Shown: positions 26,747 through 36,159, numbered from the stretch's first letter. The stretch: DNA of 64,000 bases from Sediminibacillus massiliensis (GCF_900156915.1 NZ_LT732535.1:1451823-1515822), one strand, 5' to 3'. The notes: generated by a model not told the origin, from the letters alone. Program-made: numbers and translations.

Positions 26747-27157
26747 ATGAATAGTAATTTCACCTTAGCCGTGCACAGCTTAACACTATTATCCTTAATG
26801 CCTGACCGGATGTCTTCAAGTGACGCTATCGCCGAAAGTGCTTGCGTGCACCCTGTCCGGATTAGAAAAGTATTAAGTTTACTACGTAAAAACGGTATCA
26901 TAACATCCAAAGAAGGAACTGGCGGCGGGTTCATATTTGCCATAGATCCAGGAGAAGTAAACCTTTGGGAGATATATAAAATTACAGCGGAAGGCTCCTT
27001 ACAGCCAAAATGTCCGGATGTAAACGAGCAATGCCTTGTCGGGGCCAATATGAAAAACGTCTTGCTTTCCATTTTTTCGGATGCCGAAACCCATTTGGGA
27101 GAATTTCTTTCCAAATACAGCATCGAGGATGTAGTCGCAAATGTAAAACAAACGTGA
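26747..27157 (+). CDS. Rrf2-family transcriptional regulator
   Basis: A 136-residue winged-helix protein: SSSDAIAESACVHPVRIRKVLSLLRKNGII is the helix-turn-helix and GTGGGFIFAID the wing, followed by the dimer helix. Two cysteines (PKCPDVNEQC) lie where Fe-S Rrf2 proteins such as IscR and NsrR carry theirs, but the usual third is missing, so this is closer to YwnA-type members. The ATG at 26747 is eight bases after AGGAGG. Its target is not evident; the gene stands alone before a terminator. Confidence 0.85.
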   Translation: MNSNFTLAVHSLTLLSLMPDRMSSSDAIAESACVHPVRIRKVLSLLRKNGIITSKEGTGGGFIFAIDPGEVNLWEIYKITAEGSLQPKCPDVNEQCLVGANMKNVLLSIFSDAETHLGEFLSKYSIEDVVANVKQT

Positions 27158-27215
27158 ACCGAGTCTATTTCATTGACGAAAGCTTTTTGAGAATGTAGTA
27201 TGACTAATTACAGAT

Positions 27216-27242
27216 GAAACCTTCTCATCAAAAGGTTTTTCA
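27216..27242 (+). terminator. Terminator of the Rrf2 gene
   Basis: AAACCTT/AAGGTTT hairpin (27217-27238) followed by TTTCATTTT. Confidence 0.75.
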
Positions 27243-27293
27243 TTTTAGTTAAATTGTAACAAAAAAAGTTACAGATAAAGGAGGGCGTTCCTT

Positions 27294-27776
27294 GTGACAA
27301 TCCTTACATTAGAACAGAACACTACAAGCCTGAGCAAGTACGGACAAGACGGGCAAAAAAGGAAAGGTGAAATCCTTTATGCCTCAAACAGACCGGAAAA
27401 TGCAGTATTTTATTTAAAAGAGGGTCTCGTAAGGTTAGTCAATTCAGATAACTGTATGGTCAAGATCATCAGCCCTGGTGAATTTTTCGGGGACCGATCT
27501 ATCTATTATTCTGAAAAAATATATGCGGAAGCTCTCTCTACCATTAAATTTACACGTATAGACGAAAACAATTTTGATTTATTGAGAAAAAATAATGCCA
27601 AATTAACGACAGAGATTATGACCAGTCTATCCAGGCATTCGATGTATTTACAAAGGAAGCAAAGCCTTTTGACACTGGCGAAAGAATCCTATTTGCAAAT
27701 AAAAAAAGGCAACTCTCTTAAGTTGCTGTTTAACGGTAAGCGTAATAAAGATTCTGCGTGTATGTGCTGCAGCTAG
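27294..27776 (+). CDS. Cyclic-nucleotide-binding-domain protein (Crp/Fnr-like) without a clear DNA-binding domain
   Basis: A 160-residue protein. Residues about 20-110 form a Crp/Fnr-type beta roll (ENAVFYLKEGLVRLV, VKIISPGEFFGDRSIYY) and a long helix follows. Full Crp/Fnr regulators are about 220-240 residues with a C-terminal helix-turn-helix; here only about 40 residues remain after the helix, ending in CMCCS. No obvious frameshift restores the missing part. The GTG start has a strong AAAGGAGGG site. It could be a truncated regulator or a sensor that works through another protein. Confidence 0.72.
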   Translation: MTILTLEQNTTSLSKYGQDGQKRKGEILYASNRPENAVFYLKEGLVRLVNSDNCMVKIISPGEFFGDRSIYYSEKIYAEALSTIKFTRIDENNFDLLRKNNAKLTTEIMTSLSRHSMYLQRKQSLLTLAKESYLQIKKGNSLKLLFNGKRNKDSACMCCS

Positions 27777-27809
27777 CATGATCAATTATTCTACAAAGGT
27801 GGTGCAAGT

Positions 27810-28187
27810 ATGGAAACAAATTATAATCCCATTCTACAAGTTGGAGACTGGGTCAAAACGAAAACAAAGAACGGGGAATTGGTTCATGGATATTTGGAGA
27901 ATTTCCAGGCCTTTAATTCGAAGGTAGAATTGAAAGTAGTAGTCAGCGACAATGAAAAACTAATCGGGAATTCAATTAAAACAGAGCCGAAAAACGTCAA
28001 AAAAATAAGCACTCACTTTGAACACACGGAGAAACAGTTGGAAGACTTGATCGATTTGGCACTATTGACGAAAGATCGTGAATGGTTCAACGACTTATCA
28101 GCAGAGATAAACAGGCGCAAACAGAAAACTGCCCCCAAATCCGACGTTGGTTCCAACGGATTTGAAAAACCGAATGTTAGAAGGTAA
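27810..28187 (+). CDS. IDEAL domain-containing protein
   Basis: A 125-residue protein. The C-terminal half holds the IDEAL motif region (about 75-97, EDLIDLALLTKDREWFNDLS), a short helical module seen in small Bacillus proteins. The N-terminal half (VGDWVKTKTKNGELVHGYLE) looks like a small beta-barrel domain. The molecular role of the family is not settled. A weak AAAGGTGG site lies before the ATG. It is 33 bp after the cyclic-nucleotide-domain gene and probably in the same transcript. Confidence 0.8.
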   Translation: METNYNPILQVGDWVKTKTKNGELVHGYLENFQAFNSKVELKVVVSDNEKLIGNSIKTEPKNVKKISTHFEHTEKQLEDLIDLALLTKDREWFNDLSAEINRRKQKTAPKSDVGSNGFEKPNVRR

Positions 28188-28219
28188 AGTTTAGGCCCTT
28201 TACCTCCTGTGATATAAAT

Positions 28220-28256
28220 GAAGCTCCCTTCTGAGAATGGGAGCTTCTTTGTTTTG
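28220..28256 (+). terminator. Terminator after the IDEAL-domain gene
   Basis: Perfect 9-bp hairpin GAAGCTCCC/GGGAGCTTC (28220-28247) followed by a T-rich tail. Confidence 0.88.
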
Positions 28257-28302
28257 TTTGTAGAAACAATGTCTGAAATAGATGCCGATGCTTACACTAT
28301 TA

Positions 28303-28971
28303 CTATTCCGTCTTTTTCGGTTCTGGATAATCGTATCCCTTTGTATCGACTGTCACTTGCTTTATTTGTTGGCCGTTCAATGGTTTGTCATTATTATCAC
28401 GTTCGGCACTTACTATCTCATCCACCGTTTCCATTCCTTCGGTGACTCGGCCAAACGCAGCATATTGTTCGTCCAAATGCGGAGCATCTTCGACTACAAT
28501 GAAAAACTGGGACCCAGCTGAATCCGGTTGTTGGGATCTTGCCATGGAGACAACACCCCGCTCATGCTTGACGTTATTTTCAAATCCGTTCGCGGAAAAC
28601 TCACCTGGAATCTGGTAACCGGGACCGCCCATCCCAGTCCCCTCCGGATCGCCACCCTGAATCATGAATCCAGGGATTACTCGGTGAAAGATTAACCCAT
28701 CATAAAAACCGTCTTCTACCAGAGAGATGAAGTTGGCGACTGTGTTGGGAGCAGCTTCCGGAAGCAGTTCGATCATGATTTCTTCCCCGTCTTCCATGGT
28801 TATTGTCACCTCAGGGTTCTCTTCTGCTTCTGGGTAATCGACCTGTTGATTTGACTGATTGTCAGAATCCTCGGCCGGCTGCTCTTCTGTTTCGGTTGAA
28901 CCGCAAGCCGCTGCCAGTAATAGGATAAATAGACCTGCAGCTACCAACTGTATTTTGCTTACTAATTTCAT
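28303..28971 (-). CDS. Cyclophilin-type peptidyl-prolyl isomerase lipoprotein
   Basis: A 222-residue secreted, lipid-anchored foldase. The signal peptide ends in the lipobox LAAACG, a Ser/Glu/Gln-rich linker follows, and the cyclophilin domain (about 50-210) contains FHRVIPGFMIQGGDP, the active-site arginine segment, and GSQFFIVVEDAPHLD. It should assist folding of exported proteins on the outer face of the membrane. AGGAGGG precedes the ATG. Confidence 0.93.
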   Translation of the reverse strand: MKLVSKIQLVAAGLFILLLAAACGSTETEEQPAEDSDNQSNQQVDYPEAEENPEVTITMEDGEEIMIELLPEAAPNTVANFISLVEDGFYDGLIFHRVIPGFMIQGGDPEGTGMGGPGYQIPGEFSANGFENNVKHERGVVSMARSQQPDSAGSQFFIVVEDAPHLDEQYAAFGRVTEGMETVDEIVSAERDNNDKPLNGQQIKQVTVDTKGYDYPEPKKTE

Positions 28972-29020
28972 ATGGACCCTCCTTCGAATTTTTAAAACTG
29001 TACACTCTTTCCGGTCCCTG

Positions 29021-30439
29021 TTATTGGTAGATAAAATACCACATGAATTGTATATAAGCCTGGACGATAAAGTAAAAGGTTACCGCGTAACCGATATTAA
29101 ACTGGAAACCGTTCTTCAGAATGCTCAATTTATTCGTGGCACTCAAGACAATGACCGGCAGAATGACCGGAGATAACAGCACGGAAATCACACTACCTGA
29201 AGTCATCGACAACACGACAAGTTCCGGCGGGTACGGCAAGTTGACATGTTGAAGAATCCCGGCAACCAATACGATCACGGTCAACGGTCCAAGACCCAGG
29301 AACCCTAATACGATGGCCGTAAACGGCAATATTGCCAGGAAATTCAAAAACGGGACAGACTGCTCCATATAGAAGAGCCCGTCCACCATGTAGTTTCCTA
29401 TCCCTGACTGATTGACGGAAAAAATCAATACACCTGCAGACAGCATTAAGCTGAACTGCTGGGACTTGAACCGCATCTCCTTAACCACATAATTTTTCGA
29501 GAGGGACAGGAACTGTCTGGATTTTTTTTTGATTAAAAAATATCCATATGTCCACAGCAGGATCGTTGGTGGAATAACAAGCAGCAGTCCCCATCCAAAC
29601 ATAATATGTACGATGAAAATTGTACTGAACAAGGACAGGAACAATACCGCAAATTCCAGAACAAGCCGCTTCCCCTCCCGAGGATTCACGGTATTATCCA
29701 CCAGTCTGTCCATCTCTTCCTTTATCCCCGCACTGAAATCGACCCCATATTTACTCTCTTGCCTTGATGCAAACAACACCGCTAGCAGGATTCCAGCCAC
29801 GGATACCAAAAAGCCTTGTACAATCGTCCAACCCAATGGCGCACCTAAATGATCGACAGCAAAAGCGAAACTCGGAATGCTGATCACCCAAAGCGTCGTC
29901 AATGCAAACGACCGCAGCAACGCTGTCCCTTTGAAATACTCCCATGCTTCACTTGTTTTTCCCTTCAGGAAGTCATTGATGAATTGATACATCATCGGAA
30001 TCGATCCGAATAACAGGAAGTAGGCAATGATTTGGTTGACCATCATAAGCCCGAAGTAAAATCTTTTACTTGTGTTCAAAAGGCCGCGTGCAGCATTCAT
30101 AATGCCGTCAATATAAGGCTCTTCTTTTAAAATCCAACCGATGACAGGAACAATCAATAATAAAGCGATCAGTTCCCTCATTTGAATGATTCCTTCCAGC
30201 AAAAAAGCTGTAACAGACCCTCCAGAAATAACCAGTATCATGCCTGCAGAGCATAATAAAAATAGCGGCACAAGGAACGCCCGGAAAGGTAAGTAGACTG
30301 CCGCAAATAACAAGGCGGTAATTCCGGCAATAGACAGAATCAGTTTGCCAGTGTCTGTCGGGAATAAATTAGTGAAATAGTGCATGAAAACATAGATACA
30401 TAAAGACACCGTAAACACGGTTGCAGAAATTTGTTTCAT
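29021..30439 (-). CDS. Multi-spanning membrane protein, probable transporter
   Basis: A 472-residue hydrophobic protein with about eleven membrane spans arranged as two sets around a hydrophilic loop near residues 225-255. I do not recognise a family signature. The conserved-looking LGLGPLTVIVLVAGIL and MTSGSVISVLLSPVILP stretches in the second half resemble ion or carboxylate permeases, but this is only an impression. A GAAGGAG site precedes the ATG. No co-transcribed partner gives a clue to substrate. Confidence 0.7.
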   Translation of the reverse strand: MKQISATVFTVSLCIYVFMHYFTNLFPTDTGKLILSIAGITALLFAAVYLPFRAFLVPLFLLCSAGMILVISGGSVTAFLLEGIIQMRELIALLLIVPVIGWILKEEPYIDGIMNAARGLLNTSKRFYFGLMMVNQIIAYFLLFGSIPMMYQFINDFLKGKTSEAWEYFKGTALLRSFALTTLWVISIPSFAFAVDHLGAPLGWTIVQGFLVSVAGILLAVLFASRQESKYGVDFSAGIKEEMDRLVDNTVNPREGKRLVLEFAVLFLSLFSTIFIVHIMFGWGLLLVIPPTILLWTYGYFLIKKKSRQFLSLSKNYVVKEMRFKSQQFSLMLSAGVLIFSVNQSGIGNYMVDGLFYMEQSVPFLNFLAILPFTAIVLGFLGLGPLTVIVLVAGILQHVNLPYPPELVVLSMTSGSVISVLLSPVILPVIVLSATNKLSILKNGFQFNIGYAVTFYFIVQAYIQFMWYFIYQ

Positions 30440-30568
30440 GAGAAGTCTCCTTCATACTAGCTGTACGGATACCTCCTATTTTACATGATAATATATCAGG
30501 CACAGAAAATACCGCTCAATAAATGCAATGACTTTTTTAGGATGGAGAATGCGGGGATCGCTTTCAGC

Positions 30569-31546
30569 TTACTTCCTAAAAAAGTCCCCAGTTTCCAAGA
30601 AGCGCACCTCTTCCCGTGACAACTCCAGCCCGCCGGCCTGCATGCTGCTTTCCAGCTGATCGATCGTCCTTGAACCGATGACCGGGAACGTCTGGATGGA
30701 TTGAGCGATCATCCAGGCTAGCGACAAAGTAGTCAAGGAAACCGAATGCTCCTCCGTTAATTGTTTCAGCCTCTTGTATTTCGTTTGATTATCATCGTGA
30801 TCATACACTGCTTTAACTGCCTCGTTCATCTTCTTCCCTTGTCGGTCCAGTTTTTCAAAATAGCCTTTTGCTTGTGAGGAGTATGGAATTGCAGCCAAAC
30901 CGGTTTCCTGATGCAGCTTGAATGTTTCCTCGTCCATCGGAACAAGAAGCCTGTCCTCTATCGCTTCAGGATCAGGGGCAGCAAAGCTCCACATCATCTG
31001 ATTGCCTGTAAAGCCTTGCAACCCTTCCTTTTCCGCAAAGTCAACCGCTTCTTTGATTCGCGACACCCGCCAGTTGGAACATCCGAAATAACGAATTTTA
31101 CCCTGTTTGACAAACTCGTTTAAATATTGAATGATTTCCGGAACCGGAATTCGTTCGTCATCACGATGCAGCCAATACAAATCAATATGGGAAGTATTCA
31201 AAGAAGAAAGGCTTTCATTTAAGTCTTTTTCTACTTCCGCTTTGGATAATCGAGGTGTATTCATGGCATTCAAATCGGGATGGCCGCCTTTTGTGGCCAG
31301 AATGATTTCTTGTCTGTTCTTCCTTGCGGCCATCCATTTACCGATTATCTGTTCACTCGTATTATGACCGCCCGGCAGCCATTTTCCATACACATTCGCT
31401 GTATCGACAAAATTGCCGCCAAGTGATACATATTTATCCAGCAGTCGGAAACACCCTTCGATATCATCCAGTGAAGTAATCGAACCACCGCCCATACTAA
31501 GTACAGAGGCATACAAATCAGTTTCAGCGATATTTTCATACCTCAT
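30569..31546 (-). CDS. Aldo/keto reductase
   Basis: A 325-residue NADPH-dependent oxidoreductase with a TIM-barrel fold. The catalytic tetrad is visible: Asp and Tyr in FVDTANVYG, Lys in ILATKGGHP and His in LYWLHRDD. The C-terminal VIGSRTIDQLESSM binds cofactor. The family reduces varied aldehydes and ketones; no specific substrate can be assigned. It is divergent from the HAD hydrolase gene. Confidence 0.93.
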   Translation of the reverse strand: MRYENIAETDLYASVLSMGGGSITSLDDIEGCFRLLDKYVSLGGNFVDTANVYGKWLPGGHNTSEQIIGKWMAARKNRQEIILATKGGHPDLNAMNTPRLSKAEVEKDLNESLSSLNTSHIDLYWLHRDDERIPVPEIIQYLNEFVKQGKIRYFGCSNWRVSRIKEAVDFAEKEGLQGFTGNQMMWSFAAPDPEAIEDRLLVPMDEETFKLHQETGLAAIPYSSQAKGYFEKLDRQGKKMNEAVKAVYDHDDNQTKYKRLKQLTEEHSVSLTTLSLAWMIAQSIQTFPVIGSRTIDQLESSMQAGGLELSREEVRFLETGDFFRK

Positions 31547-31769
31547 ATAACGAGCACTCTCCTTTTTTGGTTATAAAAGTTCTTTACCCTTTTTTCAGCA
31601 AATATGCAGCCGATGATCGCATTTAAGATATAAACCGGCTTGTCCCTTCTAACTTGCCATACTTCTATAACTTCCATTATAAAGGAAATACTAAGGACAG
31701 ACTTTTTAAATTTTCCAATCAGGGTAAAGAAAAGTAATAACAATGATCAACAGGAAAGGAAGGGAACTT

Positions 31770-32411
31770 ATGAAGGCAATCGTTTTTGACTTCGATGGTA
31801 CTATTGCCAATACATTACCGATCAATTTCCATGGGTTTCACGAAGTGTTCAAAAAATATGACGGAAAAGATTTATCAGATGAAGAAATAAAGGAAATGTT
31901 CGGCCCGCCTGAACACGAGTTGATAGAAAAAAACCTGGAAAGCGATCAATTGGATCAAGCCGTCGCCCTCTACTATAAAGAATACGAAGAAAACCATGAC
32001 AAGCTTGTCCAAAAGAACGAAGAAATCAACCGAATGCTCTCCGAATTAAAAGAACGTGGAATCAAATTAGGGATTGTGACAGGAAAGTCACGAAAGAGTT
32101 TTGAAATGTCATTGGATAAGCTCGATTTAAAGCAATACTTCGACGTACTGATCACAGGAGATGATGTAACCGAAGACAAACCGGATCCGGAAGGTGTCGA
32201 AAAAGCTTTGTCAAAATTAGGAGTTCGACCAGAAGATGCCATGTACATCGGTGACAGTGACGCTGACGTGGAAGCCGGGGCAAGGGCGCACACCAAAACC
32301 GCCGCTGTTAAATGGCTGCCGGAATATCAGTCTTCCGAATACTCGACTGAGCCGAATGTAATTTTTGAACAAACAGACGAATTGTTCGTCTATTTGAAAA
32401 GAAATGAATAG
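31770..32411 (+). CDS. HAD-superfamily hydrolase, phosphoglycolate phosphatase-like
   Basis: A 213-residue phosphatase. Motif I FDFDGTIANT carries the nucleophile and acid/base aspartates, motif II is the Thr in GIVTGKSR, and motif III/IV is YIGDSDADVEAG. A helical cap sits between residues 15 and 80. The ATG at 31770 follows GGAAGGGA; a longer frame from 31743 lacks a site. Substrates are likely small phosphomonoesters. Confidence 0.88.
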   Translation: MKAIVFDFDGTIANTLPINFHGFHEVFKKYDGKDLSDEEIKEMFGPPEHELIEKNLESDQLDQAVALYYKEYEENHDKLVQKNEEINRMLSELKERGIKLGIVTGKSRKSFEMSLDKLDLKQYFDVLITGDDVTEDKPDPEGVEKALSKLGVRPEDAMYIGDSDADVEAGARAHTKTAAVKWLPEYQSSEYSTEPNVIFEQTDELFVYLKRNE

Positions 32412-32415
32412 AAAA

Positions 32416-32455
32416 GCAGGCGTGTAGTCTAAGAAAAGATTGCACGCCTGTTTTA
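32416..32455 (+). terminator. Terminator between the HAD gene and the histidine kinase gene
   Basis: CAGGCGTG/CACGCCTG hairpin followed by TTTTAA; it may serve both converging genes. Confidence 0.75.
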
Positions 32456-32481
32456 AGCATTCTTTCGCGCCAGTGTATTCA

Positions 32482-34008
32482 TCATGTGCTGATGTCTTGT
32501 CGTTGATTGTCCAACTCGATCGTCACCTTAAACAAGTCACCATCCACCTGAATTTCTAATATTCCACCGTGCAGATCGATAATCGATTTGGCGATAGCCA
32601 GTCCGAGTCCTGATCCCTCTGTATGCCGGGACTCATCTCCACGTTTAAACCGCTCGAACAGCTCATCGATATTTTCGCTGAGTTCATATTCCGAAATATT
32701 TTTAAAGGTAATTATTACTCGTCCCTGCTCCCGCTTGATAATGATAAATGCCCTGGTATTCGGCAGAGAATATTTGAGCATGTTCCCAATCAGATTTTCA
32801 AAAACACGCCATAGCTTCTGGCCGTCTACCAACGCATACACCGGTTCATCAGGCTTGAGAACACGAAACTGAAGGGATGATTCCTGAATAGCTTCGTTGT
32901 ATTCAGCCAGCGCCTGCTGCAGGAGCTGGACAATATCCACTTTATCTTTCGTCAATTCCATATTTCCGCTGGCCATTTTTGATGCTTCAAACAAATCATC
33001 AATCAATACTTTCAGACGCTGTGACTTGCGGTCTATAATCCCGACGTAGGATTGCCGATCTTCCTCAGACAATTCCGGCTTCTTCAACAGTTCCGTGTAT
33101 GTCATGATCGAAGTCAATGGCGTACGGAGATCATGACTAACATTTGTGATCAATTCTGTCTTTAACCGCTCACTTTTTGCCTGGGCCTGTTGGGAAGTTC
33201 TGAACCCGTGTTTCATTTTGTTAATGTCTTCAGCGAGTTTGGCCAACACTGACTTCCCCTTCACTTTCAAATCTGGTTCAGCATCTCCGTTTGCAACTGC
33301 ATTTGTTGCCATGACAATCCTGTTAAAGTACCCAATTCTCCGGACAAGAAGGAAAAGGAGTGGTAATTTAACCAGCAAGAAACCAGGGATCAGTATAATG
33401 ATTAATTCAGGCACGACCAGAACCAATCCCGTGCCAACCCCGAAACAAAAGAGCATTGCCAAGCTAAAGAAAACCTGCGTGCCAACCCTTCTATTTAAAA
33501 ACATATCACTTATGGCCTTTAAAAATCGGGCGGACAAACCTCTTTTCAAATCTGCTTGAAAACTTGTGTAATCACGCATCCTCTTGAATAAATATATTCC
33601 TTGAACAAGGCTAAGCCCGCACCAGATTGTTATATGGACAAAATGATAAATCATTCCCTGCATTTTCTCCACAAGCCCATAGTAATAAATGAAGAAATTT
33701 TGAGTGTAGATTTGCAGGCTTATGAACAGGGTTGACAGGAAAACAAAAATAGCCAGATCTAATGGAATTTTCTTGTATAAATGAAGCCATTTGTCCGGGG
33801 CAATCCGAGTGAAAAAATCATTTCTTTTCCCTAGGATAATACCGAAGATCAGGGCGAACACCGCTCCGACAGTGTAAATCCAAAACAAACTGTTCTGATT
33901 TCTATAATCATGGACATCAAACCATGCCGTTATAACTCCGCTGAAACCGTAAGCAAACAACACAAGCCACGAAAGCAGCTCTATTCTATTTTTCCATTTT
34001 GTATCCAA
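32482..34008 (-). CDS. Sensor histidine kinase, multi-span VanS-like
   Basis: A 508-residue kinase. The N-terminal 230 residues contain about six membrane spans with short loops and no sizeable outer sensor domain, so the signal is probably sensed within or at the membrane. A HAMP-like linker leads to the phosphoacceptor helix with VSHDLRTPLTSIM, then the ATPase domain with NLIGNMLKYS (N box) and EGSGLGLAIAKSI (G box). It overlaps the response regulator gene by 23 bp and is surely its partner. The regulated target genes are not evident nearby. Confidence 0.93.
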   Translation of the reverse strand: MDTKWKNRIELLSWLVLFAYGFSGVITAWFDVHDYRNQNSLFWIYTVGAVFALIFGIILGKRNDFFTRIAPDKWLHLYKKIPLDLAIFVFLSTLFISLQIYTQNFFIYYYGLVEKMQGMIYHFVHITIWCGLSLVQGIYLFKRMRDYTSFQADLKRGLSARFLKAISDMFLNRRVGTQVFFSLAMLFCFGVGTGLVLVVPELIIILIPGFLLVKLPLLFLLVRRIGYFNRIVMATNAVANGDAEPDLKVKGKSVLAKLAEDINKMKHGFRTSQQAQAKSERLKTELITNVSHDLRTPLTSIMTYTELLKKPELSEEDRQSYVGIIDRKSQRLKVLIDDLFEASKMASGNMELTKDKVDIVQLLQQALAEYNEAIQESSLQFRVLKPDEPVYALVDGQKLWRVFENLIGNMLKYSLPNTRAFIIIKREQGRVIITFKNISEYELSENIDELFERFKRGDESRHTEGSGLGLAIAKSIIDLHGGILEIQVDGDLFKVTIELDNQRQDIST

Positions 34009-34675
34009 TTCCCCATACCACCTTTAAATACCTTGGATTTTTCGGATCGATCTCTATCTTCTCCCTGATTTTACGAATATGTACGGCCACTGTGTTTTCT
34101 GCATTGTAGGATGGTTCGTTCCACACCCGCTCGTAAATTTCCGAGATGGAGAAAACCCGGCCAGGATGAGTCATTAATAACTCCGCAATTCTGTATTCAA
34201 TCGGCGTTAATTTGACCGCTTCGCCATTTGCCGCCACTTCCTTCGCCTCCTGGTCCAATGTCAGCCCGTTCAAATCGATTTGCTTGTTTCCTTCATAATT
34301 TCCAAAGGAAACATATCTTCTAAGCTGTGATTTAACTCTGGCGATCAATTCCAAGGGATTGAATGGCTTTGTCACATAATCATCCGCTCCTACCTGAAGC
34401 CCCAGAATCTTATCTGTATCTTCACTTTTGGCGCTCAACATAATGATCGGGATATCCTTTTGTTCTCTGATTTTGAATGTAGAAGCAATCCCATCCAGCT
34501 TCGGCATCATGATGTCCAGAATGATCAGATGGATCTCATGATGATCAAGAATGTCGATTGCCTCCAGTCCATCTTGTGCTTTCAGTACTCGCACCCCTTC
34601 ATTTTTCAAGTAGATTTCAATCGCATCGCGAATTTCCTTGTCATCATCCACTACTAATACGACATTGCTTTCCAA
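33986..34675 (-). CDS. OmpR/PhoB-family response regulator, VanR-like
   Basis: A 229-residue two-domain regulator. The receiver has the acidic pocket VVDDDKE, the phosphorylated Asp in LIILDIMMPKLDG and the Lys in DDYVTKPF. The winged helix contains LTPIEYRIAELL and ENTVAVHIRKIREKI. The TTG at 34673-34675 lies nine bases after AAAGGAGG and is preferred to the upstream in-frame TTG, which precedes that site. It forms a two-gene operon with the kinase. Confidence 0.94.
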   Translation of the reverse strand: MESNVVLVVDDDKEIRDAIEIYLKNEGVRVLKAQDGLEAIDILDHHEIHLIILDIMMPKLDGIASTFKIREQKDIPIIMLSAKSEDTDKILGLQVGADDYVTKPFNPLELIARVKSQLRRYVSFGNYEGNKQIDLNGLTLDQEAKEVAANGEAVKLTPIEYRIAELLMTHPGRVFSISEIYERVWNEPSYNAENTVAVHIRKIREKIEIDPKNPRYLKVVWGIGYKMEK

Positions 34676-34851
34676 TTTTACAGACCTCCTTTCCAAAGCA
34701 GTTGAAATGCTGCGTGTTTTCTAGTATAGGCGGGAATTCTTAATATAAAGGCAGGAAAAATATGAAGAATTTCTTAAGTTTTGCACATGGCAAGAAAAAA
34801 GACAGGTACCAAGATAAACTCATTGGGCCTGCCCGAATCAACTATATAACA

Positions 34852-34887
34852 GGAAAGACAGCATGTCGATACATACTGCCTTTTTCC
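34852..34887 (-). terminator. Probable terminator after the YrhK-like gene
   Basis: GGCAGTATGT/ACATGCTGTC hairpin (34857-34880) with T-rich flanks on both strands. Confidence 0.65.
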
Positions 34888-34914
34888 GTTTCCATTCAAT
34901 AAAGGATTCCGTTC

Positions 34915-35226
34915 CTATTTCAAAGAGAGCTTCTCATCCTCACTGTTCTGGTAACTGTGTCTACCCTTCCATTCATTCGAAACTGCTGTGTTATACTTAA
35001 TGCTTTGCAAAGATCGGCTCGCAAGGATAAGACTGCCTAATAAGTATAGAATTTTCCCATAGCCTTCCATCGCTTCTGCAAAGTTCAATATACTACCCGC
35101 CACAAAGAATAGCCCAATTAATAGGTCGTTGATCAAGGTTGTTATCTTGCATTGTTTGCTGAAAATCAGTCGAAAGCACCCTACTTTGATGTCTTGTCTG
35201 TCTCCCTCCGCCTTCTTAACGGCCAT
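34915..35226 (-). CDS. YrhK-like membrane protein
   Basis: A 103-residue protein with two membrane spans in the YrhK-domain pattern: INDLLIGLFFVAGSILNF followed by YLLGSLILASRSLQSI. A basic, Cys-containing N-terminus and a polar C-terminus flank them. The ATG at 35224-35226 has a strong AAAGGAGG site. The role of YrhK proteins is not known. Confidence 0.75.
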   Translation of the reverse strand: MAVKKAEGDRQDIKVGCFRLIFSKQCKITTLINDLLIGLFFVAGSILNFAEAMEGYGKILYLLGSLILASRSLQSIKYNTAVSNEWKGRHSYQNSEDEKLSLK

Positions 35227-35536
35227 TTCACTTCCTCCTTTACTCGTCGAATCAATCTTTCGCATAGCAGGGATTAACGGTGTTACGGATGCAATTGATG
35301 GCTATCCTTCATGCAAGTGTAAAATCTGTTAAATCGGCGATAACCGATTTTTCCTTCAGAAAAACTTCAAATTATTCACGTCACAAGAAATTTATTTTCC
35401 GGTAACATTTTTGTCACCTAACAACCACTCATGTCATTCGTTTGTCAAACATGATATTCATTTTCCATTCTTTGTATAGAAAGATAATGGAAGGGGAAGG
35501 TAAGAGCGACTAATTAATGGAAGGTGTTGAAATTAT
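35227..35536. other. Intergenic region with no gene recognised
   Basis: About 310 bp between divergent genes. It holds one small hairpin, AAATCGG/CCGATTT at 35331-35350 followed by TTTCC, and AT-rich sequence that probably contains both promoters. No confident -35/-10 pair or coding frame was found. Confidence 0.4.
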
Positions 35537-36001
35537 ATGAAACAGCTGTTCTGGGTTGCACTGTTGGTTTTCGGTGCCATGTTATACTTCTCTAATCCCG
35601 AAGAAGAGCAACAGACAAAGAAAGATATGAAACAAGAACAGGAAATCAATTCCGAGGAAGTTTCTGCGGTTCAGCCCGTAAGTGAAGATGAACAAGCCGA
35701 ACTTGTTGCCAGTGTAGAGGATGTCCTGACCGTGATGGAGGAATTGAAAAGAACGGTCCTTCAGAAACAGGATGCGGTGGAGGAAATAAACAAGATAGGC
35801 AAGAAGCTTGCAGATACCTGGGATCATATTGAAAAGAAAGTGGAAGAACGATACCCAGACGACTATAAAAACATCGAGGAAAGTCTTTACCCATTAATTG
35901 CTTATGCCCAAAACGAAAAACCTGACTTTGAAAAAATGAGCGAAGTTTTTGAACAGACGGAAAAAAAGTTGAAAGAATTCAAAGAAAAAATCTCCTCATG
36001 A
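35537..36001 (+). CDS. Small membrane-anchored or secreted coiled-coil protein, function unknown
   Basis: A 154-residue protein. An N-terminal hydrophobic stretch (LFWVALLVFGAMLYF) acts as signal or anchor with no lipobox. The rest is highly charged and helical (Glu/Lys-rich, about residues 50-150), likely a coiled coil. No family was recognised. The start ATG has a weak GGAAGGTG site. A strong terminator follows. Confidence 0.7.
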   Translation: MKQLFWVALLVFGAMLYFSNPEEEQQTKKDMKQEQEINSEEVSAVQPVSEDEQAELVASVEDVLTVMEELKRTVLQKQDAVEEINKIGKKLADTWDHIEKKVEERYPDDYKNIEESLYPLIAYAQNEKPDFEKMSEVFEQTEKKLKEFKEKISS

Positions 36002-36010
36002 GCACTTAAA

Positions 36011-36042
36011 TAGACCCGCTTCCAAATTGGGAAGTGGGTCTA
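36011..36042 (+). terminator. Terminator of the coiled-coil gene
   Basis: TAGACCCGCTTCC pairs with GGAAGTGGGTCTA, with one G-T pair and a short loop. Confidence 0.75.
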
Positions 36043-36159
36043 TTACTGGTCCAAAGTGACTATTTTCTCCAAAACATTCGAATTAGTTAGTTTACTAGAG
36101 TGCAAGAATGGGTAACATGTTAAAGTCGATTTAAAAAAACACAGGAGAGGAGATGCTCA

